64,000 nt of DNA from Paenibacillus algicola (GCF_005577435.1 NZ_CP040396.1:1191501-1255500); one strand, 5' to 3'. Positions 1-11,400 are shown, numbered from the stretch's first letter. The notes: generated from the sequence alone by a model not told the origin. Translations and numbers: made by a program.

Positions 1-296
1 ATGTACTGAGTATGTGCCTGAAGGAAGCAGTGACGAATATTGTCAAGCATAGCACTGCCCGGGAATGCTGGATCAGCGTCAAGCCGAATGCAACCGAGCT
101 GGTTGTGTCCGTGCGGGACAACGGTGTCGGGTTCTCAGGCGAGAGAGCTTACACACGGGGAAATGGCCTGCGCGGCATGTGGGAGCGGCTGGAGTTCGTA
201 AATGGAAGTATGGACATCAAGTCGGACCATGGGACCCTGCTTACACTGAGGGTGCCTCAGGTGTTGAAACAGCCCGGGAAGGAGGCAGGGATATGA
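1..296 (+). CDS. desK: Sensor histidine kinase, C-terminal part (DesK-like), partial
   Basis: The gene enters from the left edge and only the last ~98 codons are present (reading frame starts at base 3). The visible part is the HATPase domain of a NarL/DesK-class kinase: an N box (CLKEAVTNIVKHS), a G1 box (DNGVGF) and a G2-like box (GNGLRGMWERL). These bind ATP and phosphorylate the upstream histidine. The stop overlaps the start of the response regulator gene (ATGA), so the two are translationally coupled. The partner is very close to DesR, so DesK, the membrane-fluidity/cold sensor, is the likely identity. The sensor half lies outside the window, so the name rests on the partner. Confidence 0.85.
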   Translation, partial: VLSMCLKEAVTNIVKHSTARECWISVKPNATELVVSVRDNGVGFSGERAYTRGNGLRGMWERLEFVNGSMDIKSDHGTLLTLRVPQVLKQPGKEAGI

Positions 297-892
297 TTAC
301 GGTCGTCATTGCAGAAGATCAGAGGATGCTGCTGGGAGCACTGGCTTCGCTTCTGGATCTGGAGGAGGATATGCAGGTAGTGGGAACGGCTGGTAACGGA
401 GAGGATGCGGTCAAGCTGGTGCATCTTCGTCAGCCGGACATCTGTATTATGGACATTGAAATGCCTCTGAAGAGCGGACTGGAAGCCGCCGAGGAGCTGC
501 GGGGGCAAGGCTGCAAGATTATGATTCTGACAACCTTCGCGAGACCGGGGTATTTCGAGCGTGCCCTGAAGGCAGGAGCCCATGGCTATCTGCTGAAAGA
601 CAGTCCCAGTGAAGAGCTGGCTACGTCGATCCGAAGCATTATGCAGGGTCGCCGGATCTATGCGCCGGAGCTGGTGGATGAAGCGTACGGGGAAGAGAAT
701 CCGCTGACCCCGCGGGAGAAGGAAGTGCTGGGGCTGATCGCTGACGGCAAGAACACGAAGGAGATCGCCAGCGAGCTGTTTCTGACGACCGGCACAGTCC
801 GTAATTATATCTCGGTCATTCTGGATAAGCTGGGTGTCAGCAACCGGATTGAAGCCATTACACGCTTTAAGGAAAAAGGCTGGTTCAAGTGA
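293..892 (+). CDS. desR: Response regulator DesR (NarL/LuxR family)
   Basis: This 199-residue protein has a receiver domain (residues 1-120) with acidic pocket E8-D9, phospho-acceptor D54 in CIMDIEMP and K105-type lysine in LLKDSPSEE, then a LuxR-type helix-turn-helix (LTPREKEVLGLIADGKNTKEIA). The sequence is strikingly close to what I recall of B. subtilis DesR, including ILTTFARPGYF and the C-terminal RIEAIT-KEKGWFK. In Bacillus, DesK/DesR switches on the acyl-lipid desaturase gene when membranes become rigid. The ATG at 293 was chosen because it overlaps the kinase stop and follows GGAGG. A longer open frame upstream is just read-through over the kinase gene. No desaturase gene is visible here, so the target would lie elsewhere or to the left. 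Confidence 0.92.
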   Translation: MITVVIAEDQRMLLGALASLLDLEEDMQVVGTAGNGEDAVKLVHLRQPDICIMDIEMPLKSGLEAAEELRGQGCKIMILTTFARPGYFERALKAGAHGYLLKDSPSEELATSIRSIMQGRRIYAPELVDEAYGEENPLTPREKEVLGLIADGKNTKEIASELFLTTGTVRNYISVILDKLGVSNRIEAITRFKEKGWFK

Positions 893-927
893 AGCCTCCC
901 CTGAAGAAGTGAGCGGCATCCTATATA

Positions 928-970
928 AGAGCAGGTCTGCAGGATAAACCGGGCGGACGCTGCTCTTTTT
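928..970 (+). terminator. Rho-independent terminator of desKR
   Basis: Stem AGAGCAG/CTGCTCT followed by a T run, 36 bases after the desR stop. It separates the rightward two-component pair from the leftward genes beyond. Confidence 0.75.
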
Positions 971-991
971 AATGTGGGTTGAGTAATGGAG

Positions 992-1531
992 CTACATGCT
1001 CCTGGAGAGCACAAGCGCACCGTATGCAAAAGCAGCCAGGATGACGAGGGCCGGATGGAGCTTGCGAATGTTCATCGCCCAGAAGGCTGCAGCAGCAATG
1101 CCAAGGCTCTGCAGCAGGCCGATGGAGGCCGCAGAGCTTTGGGCCATCTGCCAGGTCAGCACGGCCATCATGATGGCGATCACTGGCTGAACGAGCAGGG
1201 TCATGCCCTTGACGACCGGTGAGGTCCGGTGCTTCTGCAGCACCTTCAAGAGGATGATGAGCGCTGCCGCAGATGGAACCACGGTGGCCGTAAGTGCAGC
1301 GGCAAAGCCAACCCAGCCAGTCACCCCATATCCCACGTAGGCCGCGATCTTGGTGGCAATCGGACCAGGCAGTGAATTGCCGAGCGCGAGCATATTGGAG
1401 AACTCGTAATCACTCAGCCAGCCCCGCTGCGCCACAATATACTCATACATAAGCGGGATGGATGCCGGGCCGCCGCCATAGCCGAGGACGTTGGACACCA
1501 GAAAGCTTATAAATACCTGAAGCCATTCCAA
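992..1531 (-). CDS. Chromate-transporter (CHR) family half protein, second of pair
   Basis: A 179-residue membrane protein of the short CHR type. It carries the family signature near its N-terminus (LGYGGGPASIPLM) and NSLPGPIATKIAAYVGYG, followed by about four more hydrophobic segments. Short CHR proteins work as pairs with opposite membrane orientation, and the partner lies directly upstream with 2 bases between its stop and this start. The start is a TTG at 1531, supported by GGAGG 7 bases upstream. Family members range from chromate efflux to unknown anion transport, and paired short forms in Firmicutes (YwrA/YwrB-like) are not all shown to confer chromate resistance, so the substrate is open. 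Confidence 0.85.
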   Translation of the reverse strand: MEWLQVFISFLVSNVLGYGGGPASIPLMYEYIVAQRGWLSDYEFSNMLALGNSLPGPIATKIAAYVGYGVTGWVGFAAALTATVVPSAAALIILLKVLQKHRTSPVVKGMTLLVQPVIAIMMAVLTWQMAQSSAASIGLLQSLGIAAAAFWAMNIRKLHPALVILAAFAYGALVLSRSM

Positions 1532-1533
1532 GA

Positions 1534-2124
1534 CTATTCCTCCTTCCGTGCTGCTCGCTGCCGCTTCCAGCGGGCGAGGAGCTTGTAGTGCATAGCCCCG
1601 TAAGCCAGAAACAGCATAATGACGACGGCGGGGTGAAGCTGGATCTGCTGCAGCAGCAGAAAGGCAATGATAAAAGAGAGACTGCCGGCAGCAAGGCCAA
1701 GTCCCTTGACGGCCTTTTCCCCGAATTCATAGGCCATGGTGCCGAGCATAACGGCGATGACCGGGGTCACGCCCGCAATCATGCCGGCAATGATGCTGGA
1801 GCTGCTGAGCACCTGGACGGCCGAGAACAGGGCAATCATGGCGAAGCAGGTCGGCAAAATATGTGACAGCACAGCGATGATTGCTCCCGGGGTCTTTTTT
1901 TGCTGGTAGCCAAGGTAGGCGGCCATCTTGGTAGCGATGGGTCCCGGAAGAGCGTTCGCGAGTGCCAAGGTTTCTCCGAACTCATCCAGGGTCAGCCATC
2001 CGTAACGGATGACAGCCTCATGGCGGATCAGCGGAATGACCGAGGGCCCACCCCCGTAGCCCAGAATCCCGGTTCGAAGCATGGCCAGACTTAGCTGCAT
2101 ATATACGTTAGAGTTTGATTTCAC
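1534..2124 (-). CDS. Chromate-transporter (CHR) family half protein, first of pair
   Basis: A 196-residue short CHR protein with the same landmarks as its partner (ILGYGGGPSVIPLI, NALPGPIATKMAAYLGY) and about five hydrophobic segments, ending in a basic tail. The start is a GTG at 2124 lying inside the last codons of the ydbT-like gene, with AAAGGAA at good spacing. The 17-bp overlap implies translational coupling. That coupling to PH-domain envelope-stress genes is unusual company for a chromate transporter and may point to an envelope or anion-homeostasis role. The substrate is not inferable from sequence. Confidence 0.85.
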   Translation of the reverse strand: MKSNSNVYMQLSLAMLRTGILGYGGGPSVIPLIRHEAVIRYGWLTLDEFGETLALANALPGPIATKMAAYLGYQQKKTPGAIIAVLSHILPTCFAMIALFSAVQVLSSSSIIAGMIAGVTPVIAVMLGTMAYEFGEKAVKGLGLAAGSLSFIIAFLLLQQIQLHPAVVIMLFLAYGAMHYKLLARWKRQRAARKEE

Positions 2125-3649
2125 CGCAAAAATTCCTTTCTGTATCCTCTAGTTTCATGAACCATTGTCGCACACGCTCTACCTCATCCTGCTCCATGCC
2201 CAAGATCTTTCCGTCATATTGGCTCGACAGCAGGCTGACATGGAACGAGCGCAGCCTGCGCTTACGCTGAGCACGGGTGCTTCTCACGGTGAAGCTGACG
2301 ACCTGCGGCCGCCGGACATAACGAGTATGGCGGGCGAGCCGACGTGTACGGAGCGTGAGTTGTTTTTCGTGCAGCGACATACCAGCATCGCGGAACGCCC
2401 AGATCGCGTGAAGCAGGGACAAGGGCAGCAGCAGCAGTGACCACAGGCCGAGATCCTCAAAGATCCAGATGCATCCGGCACTCAGTGCTGCTGCAAGCAT
2501 CGCATCAGATCTTATATAAAGCCACAGTGCCCGGCGGGGAGGCGTAGTATCTATAGTCTGGGCTTGAAACTGGGGCACGATGCTGTTCATCAGGCTGTTA
2601 ACCTCGCTGAGCCGAAGCATCGGATGGAGGACAAGCTGCTTGTCGTCACCCGAGGTCAGGACGTGAAGCCTTACTTCACTGTAACGGAAGGGCTGGCGCA
2701 GCAGTCCCTCCTTGACGGTGACGGCTTGTACGCGCTCTGGAGAGAAGATCAGCTCCTTTCTCTCCAGCAGCCCACGGGTGACGATGATTTGACGTCCAGC
2801 GCGTTCTACCGTAAACCCGGCGTACTGCACTGTGTAAAGAATGGCCGACAGCAGCCAGGCCAGGATGAATGCAGCTGCGGCGGCGGTGATCCAGCTTCCG
2901 GACAAGAGCTGACCGGCTTCCCGGAACAACCGGTTGTACATAGGGTCCGGAAGTAAATCGTCGGCCAAAGAGCCGATGGCTGCCAGAAACGCCAGGGCCA
3001 GCGAGAAGTTGGAGGAGGTCAGCGCGGCGAGCAGCAGCCTCCCCGGCGTCACTCGCAGCAGGACGGTACGTGCTTTCACCTCTCCAGGAGAAGAAGCCTG
3101 CTGACCAGCCTGATTCTCTGGAGGTTGTGGTTCAGGCTGCTCATTTCCCGGGAAAAGTGTCCCGGATGACTCCTCTTCAGCCTGCACATGCCGGGGCTCC
3201 TGCAGCCATAACTGCAGCTTTCGGGCTTCGGGCTTGGAGATGGCGGGAAGCTTGCCGCCGTCTTCATTCTTGCCGGAGGTTTCGATTTTGATCTGGGCCA
3301 GCCCGAGCAGCCTTTGAAGCAGCGGCTGCTCTACATGCACAGAGTGAATCCGGGCGATATAAATGGACTGCTCTTCCCGGAACCAGACTCCTTTTTGAAG
3401 CAATAGCTTGTCAGGCTTTAATTCGTAGGTAAACCGCCTCCATCTTCTCCAGCCGTAAAGCAGCAGCAGGATGAGCGTAACAACAAGGCTTAGCGAGCTC
3501 CACAGCCAAAAGACGGGCGGAAACGGATTGTCCCCCATCACTCGAACCAGCAGCAGCGCCAAAGCCGGCAGCAGTGTGCGGATCACGGAAGCCAAGGGGA
3601 AAAGGATATACCATCGGTGCAGCCGCTGCCGGGAATCCAGCTCAGACAT
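2108..3649 (-). CDS. ydbT: PH-domain membrane protein, YdbT-like
   Basis: About 513 residues. The protein contains three bacterial PH-2 (DUF304) domains: one after the first pair of membrane segments (KPDKLLLQKGVWFREEQSIY), a central one (YAGFTVERAGRQIIVTRG) and a C-terminal one (KQLTLRTRRLARHTRYV). They are separated by hydrophobic segments. B. subtilis YdbT is of similar size, and the ydbST pair there belongs to the SigW regulon and protects against certain bacteriocins. The ATG at 3649 overlaps the stop of the ydbS-like gene. A longer TTG-initiated frame to 3679 exists but fits the coupling less well. The linker near residues 160-200 is rich in E, P and Q and is probably disordered. Confidence 0.85.
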   Translation of the reverse strand: MSELDSRQRLHRWYILFPLASVIRTLLPALALLLVRVMGDNPFPPVFWLWSSLSLVVTLILLLLYGWRRWRRFTYELKPDKLLLQKGVWFREEQSIYIARIHSVHVEQPLLQRLLGLAQIKIETSGKNEDGGKLPAISKPEARKLQLWLQEPRHVQAEEESSGTLFPGNEQPEPQPPENQAGQQASSPGEVKARTVLLRVTPGRLLLAALTSSNFSLALAFLAAIGSLADDLLPDPMYNRLFREAGQLLSGSWITAAAAAFILAWLLSAILYTVQYAGFTVERAGRQIIVTRGLLERKELIFSPERVQAVTVKEGLLRQPFRYSEVRLHVLTSGDDKQLVLHPMLRLSEVNSLMNSIVPQFQAQTIDTTPPRRALWLYIRSDAMLAAALSAGCIWIFEDLGLWSLLLLPLSLLHAIWAFRDAGMSLHEKQLTLRTRRLARHTRYVRRPQVVSFTVRSTRAQRKRRLRSFHVSLLSSQYDGKILGMEQDEVERVRQWFMKLEDTERNFCGEIKL

Positions 3650-4127
3650 CCTCATCCACCACCTGAGCCAGCTTTCCAATGACGGCCTTCAGCCGCTCTG
3701 CCTCTTCGCTGGATAGTGCCCGGATGACATGGGATTTGGCGGCCGTGACCACCTTGAGCTCTGCCAGTCCATAGCGGCGAAGCAGGGGACCGCTTTCCAG
3801 CTCTACATGCTGCACCCGGGTCATGGGAATGATCGTATCCCGCATAAAAAAGATCCCCGACGATATTTCCAGCTGCTCTGCCGATACCCGGAACCCGAAG
3901 GTCTCATGCCATAAGCGGGGTGCAGTAAGCACCAGCCACAGCGCAGCCGGGAGCGTCCCTGCAAGGGCGGCCCATCCGGGGAACAGCGGCCAGTCCTGAC
4001 GGCCGGCAAGATAGAGATAGGCGGCTGCAAGGAGCAGGAATAAGGCGCTGCCGCCAATGCTGTAGATTCGATATACTTTGACCGTATCGGGATGGCAGCG
4101 CTGCAGCGCCTCTACGTGTTCTGACAT
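3642..4127 (-). CDS. ydbS: PH-domain membrane protein, YdbS-like
   Basis: About 161 residues, matching the ~159 of B. subtilis YdbS. Two hydrophobic helices (GGSALFLLLAAAYLYLAG and WAALAGTLPAALWLVLT) are followed by a PH-2 domain starting FGFRVSAEQLEISSGIFFMRDTIIPMTRVQHVEL. It is first in the operon ydbS-ydbT-chr-chr. The third of three clustered ATGs (4127) was chosen because AGGAGG sits 9 bases before it. The likely role is membrane-associated stress or bacteriocin tolerance, inferred from the Bacillus homologue only. Confidence 0.85.
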   Translation of the reverse strand: MSEHVEALQRCHPDTVKVYRIYSIGGSALFLLLAAAYLYLAGRQDWPLFPGWAALAGTLPAALWLVLTAPRLWHETFGFRVSAEQLEISSGIFFMRDTIIPMTRVQHVELESGPLLRRYGLAELKVVTAAKSHVIRALSSEEAERLKAVIGKLAQVVDEDV

Positions 4128-4260
4128 GTTCATCATCCTCCTGAAACCCAATGATTAACAACGGACCTGTCGCTTCGGAGCAGGCCGGATTGTCTCATTG
4201 TAGCATACGACATCCTCTTCCCGCTTCTGTTGAGACGAAGCGCTTCACGGGGGCACCGAA

Positions 4261-4312
4261 GCAATAACAAAGCAGGCCGCGAATGGTGCTTCGCGGCCTG
4301 CTTTGTTATTGC
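4261..4312 (-). terminator. Long perfect hairpin at the 3' end of the yfhF-like gene
   Basis: Two perfect 22-base arms (4261-4282 and 4291-4312) with an 8-base loop. On the minus strand the hairpin follows the yfhF-like stop codon, which lies inside the arm, and the distal arm contains CTTTGTTATTG. The U run is weak, so termination efficiency is uncertain. The perfect symmetry would also hinder transcription entering from the left. Confidence 0.65.
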
Positions 4313-5214
4313 TGCTTCAGTTCCTGCAGAGCTTCCTTCAGCTCGGGGTACCGGAAATGAAATCCATGACGCTCCGCCTTCATCGGGATGACCCGCTGGC
4401 CATCCAGCAGAATCATGGACAATTCTCCGAGGAGAGCCTTCAGGGCAAAGCCTGGCACTGGCAGCCAGTGCGGCCGATGATATACACTACCAGCGGTCCG
4501 TCCGAATTCGTCATTGGTGACGGGATGGGGCGAGGCGGCGTTGACAGGACCTGAGATGTCGGACCGGGTGATGCAGAACTCGATGAGAGAGACCATATCC
4601 TGAAGGTGAATCCAGGACATCCACTGTCTGCCGCTGCCGATCTTTCCGCCAATGCCCAGCTTATAGGGAAGAATCATCTTCGGAAATGCACCGCCGTCCT
4701 GACCGAGCACGACGCTGATCCGCAGCTTCACCAGGCGCTCTGCCTCAATGCCATCTGCCGCCTCTTCCCACGCCTGGACGACACGGGACGGAAAGTCCAT
4801 GACTCTCGCCGGACTGCTCTCGTCGAAGGTCTCGGTGTCGGAGGTGCCGTAAATCGCCATCGCCGATGCCTGGATTACAACCGGGGGAGGACTGGAGAGC
4901 CGGGCCATCAGCCGGGCAACGGCCTCAACGGTTTGAAGCCGGGATGACAGGATGCTCTTTTTTGCCGCTTCCGTCCATCGCTGACTCAGCGAGGAGCCGG
5001 CGAGATTGATCAAGGCGTCCAGGCCTTCCAGCCGCTCTGGCTGCTGCTCCATCTCATCCCAAGTCACATAGGTGATGCTGCGCTCTAGCTCAGTCTGATC
5101 CTCCGAAGCGGGCCTGGATCTCGTCACCACCAGCACCTCGTGGCCTTCTGCAATCCACTTCTCACTCATGGCTTGACCTATAAATCCGGTCCCGCCGCAT
5201 ATTGCGACCTTCAT
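4306..5214 (-). CDS. yfhF: TIGR01777-family SDR epimerase-like protein (YfhF-like)
   Basis: A 302-residue atypical short-chain dehydrogenase. The N-terminal Rossmann motif is GGTGFIGQAM, followed by LINLAGSSLSQRWT and QASAMAIYGTSD as in this family. The C-terminal segment (GSVYHRPHWLPVPGFALKALLGE) matches the DUF1731 tail typical of the group. Members bind NAD(P), but their substrate is generally unknown. The divisome association sometimes noted for homologues in other phyla is not evident here. It is a single leftward gene with GGTGGAAGG upstream of its ATG and is separated from ydbS by ~180 bases. Confidence 0.88.
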   Translation of the reverse strand: MKVAICGGTGFIGQAMSEKWIAEGHEVLVVTRSRPASEDQTELERSITYVTWDEMEQQPERLEGLDALINLAGSSLSQRWTEAAKKSILSSRLQTVEAVARLMARLSSPPPVVIQASAMAIYGTSDTETFDESSPARVMDFPSRVVQAWEEAADGIEAERLVKLRISVVLGQDGGAFPKMILPYKLGIGGKIGSGRQWMSWIHLQDMVSLIEFCITRSDISGPVNAASPHPVTNDEFGRTAGSVYHRPHWLPVPGFALKALLGELSMILLDGQRVIPMKAERHGFHFRYPELKEALQELKQQ

Positions 5215-5465
5215 CTGCCTTCCACCTGCTCTCTATATTCATGTGTAGTTTATCAAGTAGCGTTCATTAATATATACACGCAAAAGGGGGCTTTTGACAA
5301 GCAGGGTGCGGATGACTCAAAATACAGGTTTTTTTGCGAGAGAGATCAAACTTGACCAAGACTTAACACGGGGCAGGGGAGGAGTTAACAAAACCGCTTT
5401 ATACTTGCACCTGTACAACCATAACCCCTTGTACATAGGGAGAGTGAGCGGAGGTCGAACGTACG

Positions 5466-8400
5466 ATGATCAGCAGAAAGTTAGAAAAGCGGCCGAACTG
5501 GCTGGCCTGCATGCTGAGTGTGATCATGCTGGTATCCGTAATAGCGCCGGCTGCACCTGCAGCAGCCAATGAGGAAGAGCAGCGACTCGGAACGCTGATG
5601 GATGAACGGACCTGGATGATTGGACCGGGAGCGTCATACACCTGGAAGCAGCTGGAGGTGGAGCGCGGTCCGGAGCGGCTGCACATGATACAGTTTGATC
5701 CTGCACAGTCATCGCTGAGCCTGAAAGCCGCCAAAACGAATGGCAAGCTGTATGGCATGCAGCAGCTCAGCGCTATGGCGCAGGAGGTGGATGCCCAAGG
5801 CAACCGCGTTATTGCAGGGATCAATGGCGATTTCTATGATATGTCCAGCGGCGTGCCGACGGGGCTGTTTATGAGTGAGGGAGAACTGCTGAACAGTCCG
5901 CCTTCAGGCTGGAATGCATTTGGGATGAAAAGTGACGGGTCTACCCTTTATGGTCCCAGTCCATCGCTCATCCGCACTGTAGAGATTGGCGGACAGGAGC
6001 ATACACTGACTGCAGTGAACCGCAGCCGGGGCACGGACGCACTCGTTTTATATACGGATTCTTTTCATAGCTCGACCCTGACCAATGATCTTGGAGATGA
6101 ATATGTGCTGGATGTTGTCTCCGGAGATTTCAAGAGCGGAGAAGACATTACACTCAGAGTCTCCACACTGTTTAAAGAGAAAGGCAGCTCACCGATCCGC
6201 GAGGGACAAGCTGTACTGTCTGTTTCCGGCTCCCAGCGCAGCAAGCTTTCTTCCTTAAGTCAGGGAGATCAGGTGACGGTGCGTTTGCAGCTGGACCCTG
6301 CATGGCAGGATGTTACGACAGCGATCGGAGGTAACGCCATGCTGGTGAAGGACGGCGTGGTACAGCCGCTCACGGATCCGGCGGTACACCCGCGCTCGGC
6401 AATCGGCACGAAGGCTGACGGCACGGTTATTATGCTGGTCGTGGACGGACGTCAGCCGGGCTTTAGTGAAGGCGTCACATTGGCAGAGATGGGACAGCTT
6501 ATGAAGGATGCGGGAGCGGTACAGGCTCTTAATCTGGACGGCGGCGGATCGGCAACGATGGTTGCCCGTCTCCCAGGTGAAGCCGCTAGAAAGGTTATGA
6601 ATTCTCCGTCGGACGGCGGTGAGCGCAAAACAGCGAACGGCCTGCTGCTGGTGAATACGGGGGAAGAAGGACAAGCGAATCAGCTGGTGGTAGAGCCGAA
6701 TCTGGAGCGTGTCCTGATTGGCTCCACGGCAAGCTTCAAGGCGCTGGCTGTAGACAGCCAGCTTCATCCGGCAAGCCTTCCTGGCGCAGTTTCCTGGAGT
6801 GTAGAGCCCGGACTTGGGTCTATAAATGATCAGGGCGTATTTACAGCCGGGACCCAGCCAGGGGCTGGATCTGTAACGGCGGCCTCGGACGGACTTGGCG
6901 GCTCAGCCCACATTGAGGTGGTGGACCGGCTCAGTGAGCTGCGTTTCAGCGATGCCGTAATGAGCTTTGAGCCGGGGGCCGTGCAGAGGCTGAATGTGAA
7001 CGCGCTGCTCGACGGCAAGTCCGTAAAGGCGGACTACAGTCAGCTGGAGTGGCGTGTGGAAGGAAATGTAGGCACGGTGAGCGGGGACGGAGTTTTTACA
7101 GCCGTGCATGAGACGGAGGTAACCGGCACCATTATCGTTTCCTACCAAGGGGTCGAGGCTTTCATGGACGTCAATATTGGTCTGCCTCCGGTTATTCTGG
7201 AGGATTTCGAGAATGGTCTGGACCGGTATAAGGAAAGCTCCGGCGCGGCAGCCAATCTGTCGAAGGTCAGCATTGAGCAAGATGAGGACCTGGTCCGTTT
7301 TGGCAGCAGCTCCTTGAAGCTGGAGTATGATTTCACCGGCAGAACAGGAACGTCCGGGGCTTATCTTGACGTCAAAACTGTGGCAGACCGCATTTCAATC
7401 CCGGGATATCCGAAAAAAATCAGCATGTGGGTGTACGGTGACGGAAAAAAACACTGGCTACGTGCCCAGATCCGGGACGCCAATGGTACCATTCCTTTGA
7501 ATTTTGTCGAGCAGGAGCCTGGATTGACATTCACTGGGTGGAAATACCTGGAGGCGGAGGTGCCGCCAAACCGCACCTTGCCGCTCGTCATGGACATGCC
7601 TGTACGGTACATGGAAACGAGTACGGCCAAGAAAGATGCGGGTGTTATTTACGTGGACCAGATCCGTGCCTTATATGGCCCCAACCAGGATGACATCGAG
7701 CCCCCGGTCATCAAGAATATGGCGCCTGCAGAGCATAGTGTGGTGAACAACAACCAGCCCCGGATTTCTTTTGTCGGGGAGGATGCAGGCTATGATCCGG
7801 CAAAACATCCTGCCACCACGCTCATTGATCCAAACAAAATCCGGTTGTACGTAGACGGGCATCCGGTAGAGCCTGCCTTGTATCCGCCAACAGGGGAAAT
7901 ACACTACACGCCACCGACTCCGCTTGCGGATGGCATCCACCAGGTGCGGGCGGTTGTACGTGATTTGTCCGGCAACCAGACGGATGAAACCTGGACCTTT
8001 ATGGTGAATACCGGAGGCTCAAGGCTTCAGTATACGGCGCCGGAAAAGGTGTATGCCGGAAATACCTATACCTTGGATATTCAAGGCATACATGCTTCCA
8101 ATATTACAAGGGCCTCCATGGAGTTCTCTTATAATCCGAACGTGCTGGAGGACGTATCTCTCATTCGGGGGGCCAAGCTGCAGGAATCGCAGCTTCAGGC
8201 ACAGATGGATCCGGTAACCGGCCATGTGAGGCTGGACATGCAGGATCTCCTTGCCTCAGGCATCCAGGATGACGACTTGATTGCACAGCTTCAGTACAGG
8301 GTGAAGGCCAATACGGAGGCCGATAAACATTCGTTTGACTTCATGTCGGGAAGCATTTCTTTCCTAAGTGCCGGGGAGGCTGTATTTTCAATCTTTGGTC

Positions 8401-11400
8401 TGCCCGTGATTTCAAGCATTAACCATCATTTAAAACTGTCCTGGGATGTAAACGGACAAGTGGAGGGCTACGAAACCGTCCTGCAGGTTGAGGATGAGAA
8501 CGGGAGCCTCGTTGAAGGAGCTGTCGTTACCGCAGATGGCGCCGTGATCGGGACCAGTGATGCCGCGGGTGAAGTGCGCACGAACACCCTGACGGCTCAG
8601 GTGAAAAAGCATACTCTTCAAGCAAGCAAGGATGTATGGTACAGCCCGCTGACGGCATTTACTGTGTCACGGCTTGCCGGCAGCCCAACCCCTTACAATA
8701 TAAATGTGAGCATGGGGACAGATCCGACCTCTTCGCGTGGCTTTACATGGCATACCCATCCGGGTGTCCAGACGACGGTTGTGGAGCTCGCTCCAAAGGA
8801 CGGCTTCAGCGGCTTTGACCAGCTGGAGGTGAAGAGAGTAAGCGGAAGCCATGAGCTGTATCAGACGCAGGACGTTGGCGCGGTTCGGGTTCACAAGGCA
8901 CTGGTGGAGGAGCTTGTGCCGGGTACCGAATATGTGTACCGCGTCGGAGACGGCACGGGGCATTATGGTCCGCAGGGATCCTTTAGAACGGCTGCAGCGG
9001 AAGGGGATGCAACGAAGTTCCTGGTATTCGCCGATTCCCAGGGAAGCACTGCAGCGGACTATAAGCTGTGGGGAAATACCGTCAGCATTGCAGCGGCTGA
9101 GCATCCCGATTCCGAGTTCATGATTCAGGTTGGAGATATGGTCGATAAGGGCTACTTGGGCCAAGAGTGGAGTCACTGGTTTAAAGAGGCTCAGGAGGCG
9201 TTCCTTAACACGACTTTAGTGACGGCGGTCGGTAATCATGAGGTTACAGACACAGAATGGAATGGACATTTTCAGGCTCATTTCAATCAGCCGGATAACG
9301 GGCTGCCGGGTCTTGAGGGCACAAGCTTTTCCTTCGATTATAAGAATATCCATTTTATCATGCTAAATAGTGAATATGATTATGAGAAGCAGGCGCAATG
9401 GCTGGAGCAGGATCTTGCAGCCAGCACGAAGGACTGGAATATTGCCATATTCCATCGCGGGCCTTATGGCAGTATCTATGATACGGCCGTCATTCGGGAT
9501 ACATGGGCACCTATACTGGAGAAGCATGGCGTAGATCTGGTGCTGAACGGGCACGAGCATATTTATCTGAGAACGTTCCCGATGAAGGATAAACAGAAGG
9601 CTTCCGATGGACTCGGAACCACCTACGTCATTTCAGGCTCTACGGGCTCCAAATTTTATGCTCTGACAGCACAGGACTGGCAAATGGTAACCGATGCAGA
9701 AAAGACTCAGATGTATTCCGCTGTGGAAATTGTGGGAGACCAGCTGAACATGGTAACCAAGACCGTTGGCGGACGGGTGGTTGATGAATTTACGCTCCTC
9801 AAAAGAAAAGAGCTTCTGCCAGAGCGTGTGCAGATTGCAGAAGGGGATATCAGCCTGGCTGTCGGAGAACACCGTCAGCTGAGTGTAGAGGTCAAGCCCG
9901 AGGGGGCAGCGGACAAGAGCGTAACCTGGTCGGTTTACAGCCCGGAGCCGCAAGATTCGCCAGTCACGATCAACCAGGATGGACGATTGACTGCAACAGG
10001 GCTAGGCACGGCCGTGATCCGAGCAGCCAGTAATGCGGCACCGCAGGTCTATGATGACATTGTGGTGACAGTTGACCGTCAGCCGGAAGGCGTCATGGAA
10101 GCCATATCACTGCGCGGTGCGGCTGCCTTAAAGGTAGGGGAACGAGACCAGACGGTCATCGAAGCCGTATACACGGACGGCGCCCGATATGATCTTATGG
10201 AGGGTGTCATCTATGCCAGCAGCGAGCCGTCTGTGGCTGCAATCAGCGAGAGCGGAGAGGTTCAGGGTCTTCGTGAGGGCACAACGGTGATCTCCGCAAC
10301 GTATGAAGGCTTCTCGGATCACTATGCATTGAACGTAACGCAGACTGTAAATCCGGACCCGGGCAACGGTGGCAGTCCCGACAATGGAGGAGGCAGCAAT
10401 CCGGGCAACGGAGACGGCTCTGTGGATCCTGTGCCGCCCCAGCCGCCGATCACGCCTCAGCCTCCGTCCGTGACAGGTCAGCTTGTACTTACTGAAGCCG
10501 AGCTTAACGCTATGATCTCCGACGGAGAGCCGCTTCTTGTGAACCTGAAGGAGGAGCTGAGACAGCTGCGTCTGCCATCCAATGCGGGTAAGCTGCTGAA
10601 GGATGAAGCCTTCACCATTGTGGCAGACAATATGAAGATCAGCCTACCGGGGAAGGTGCTTCAAGAAGTGAGTGACCTGGGGAGCCGTAATCATCCTGGA
10701 TCGGGCTTCATTCAGCTGAACGTGGAAAGTCCGTCATCGTCCGCCTCTGAACGACTCCTGAGTCAGGCAAGTGGAAGGTCGGGAGCCGTTCTGCAAAATG
10801 CGGGTGGCATGTTCAGCTTTACGCTGGAGCATGTGAGCGAAGAGGGTACAGTCACCAAGCTGACCTCCTTCAGTGAGCCGCTGAGTCTGACTTTACCCGT
10901 GATGGCGGCGTCCCATCCGTCCCTCACTCATGTGTACCATGTCGGGGAAGACGGCATGCTCCAATATATAGGAGGAACGATAAGCGGTGATCAGATTACT
11001 GCGCAGGTGATGCACTTCAGCACCTATGCCGTTCTGACCTACACCAAAAATTACGGAGATGTACCGGCATCCCACTGGTCCTATGACGTAATTCGCGAGC
11101 TGTCATCCAGACAGCTGATTGAAGGAACCGGCGGCGGTATGTTCAAGCCGTCCCAGGAGGTTACCCGCGCCGAGTTTACGGCCATGCTGGTGCGTGCATT
11201 GAAGCTGGAGCCAGCACAAGCGGCTTCGTTCCGCGATGTTGCGCCGGAGCAGTGGTATGCAGCCGCAGTATCTGCTGCCAAGCAAGCGGGGATTGTAGAG
11301 GGAACAGGCCAATCGCAGTTCCGTCCGGATGAGCACATCCAGCGGCAGGAAATGGCGGCCATGCTGGTTCGAGCTTACGCGTATACCGCGGCACGCTCTG

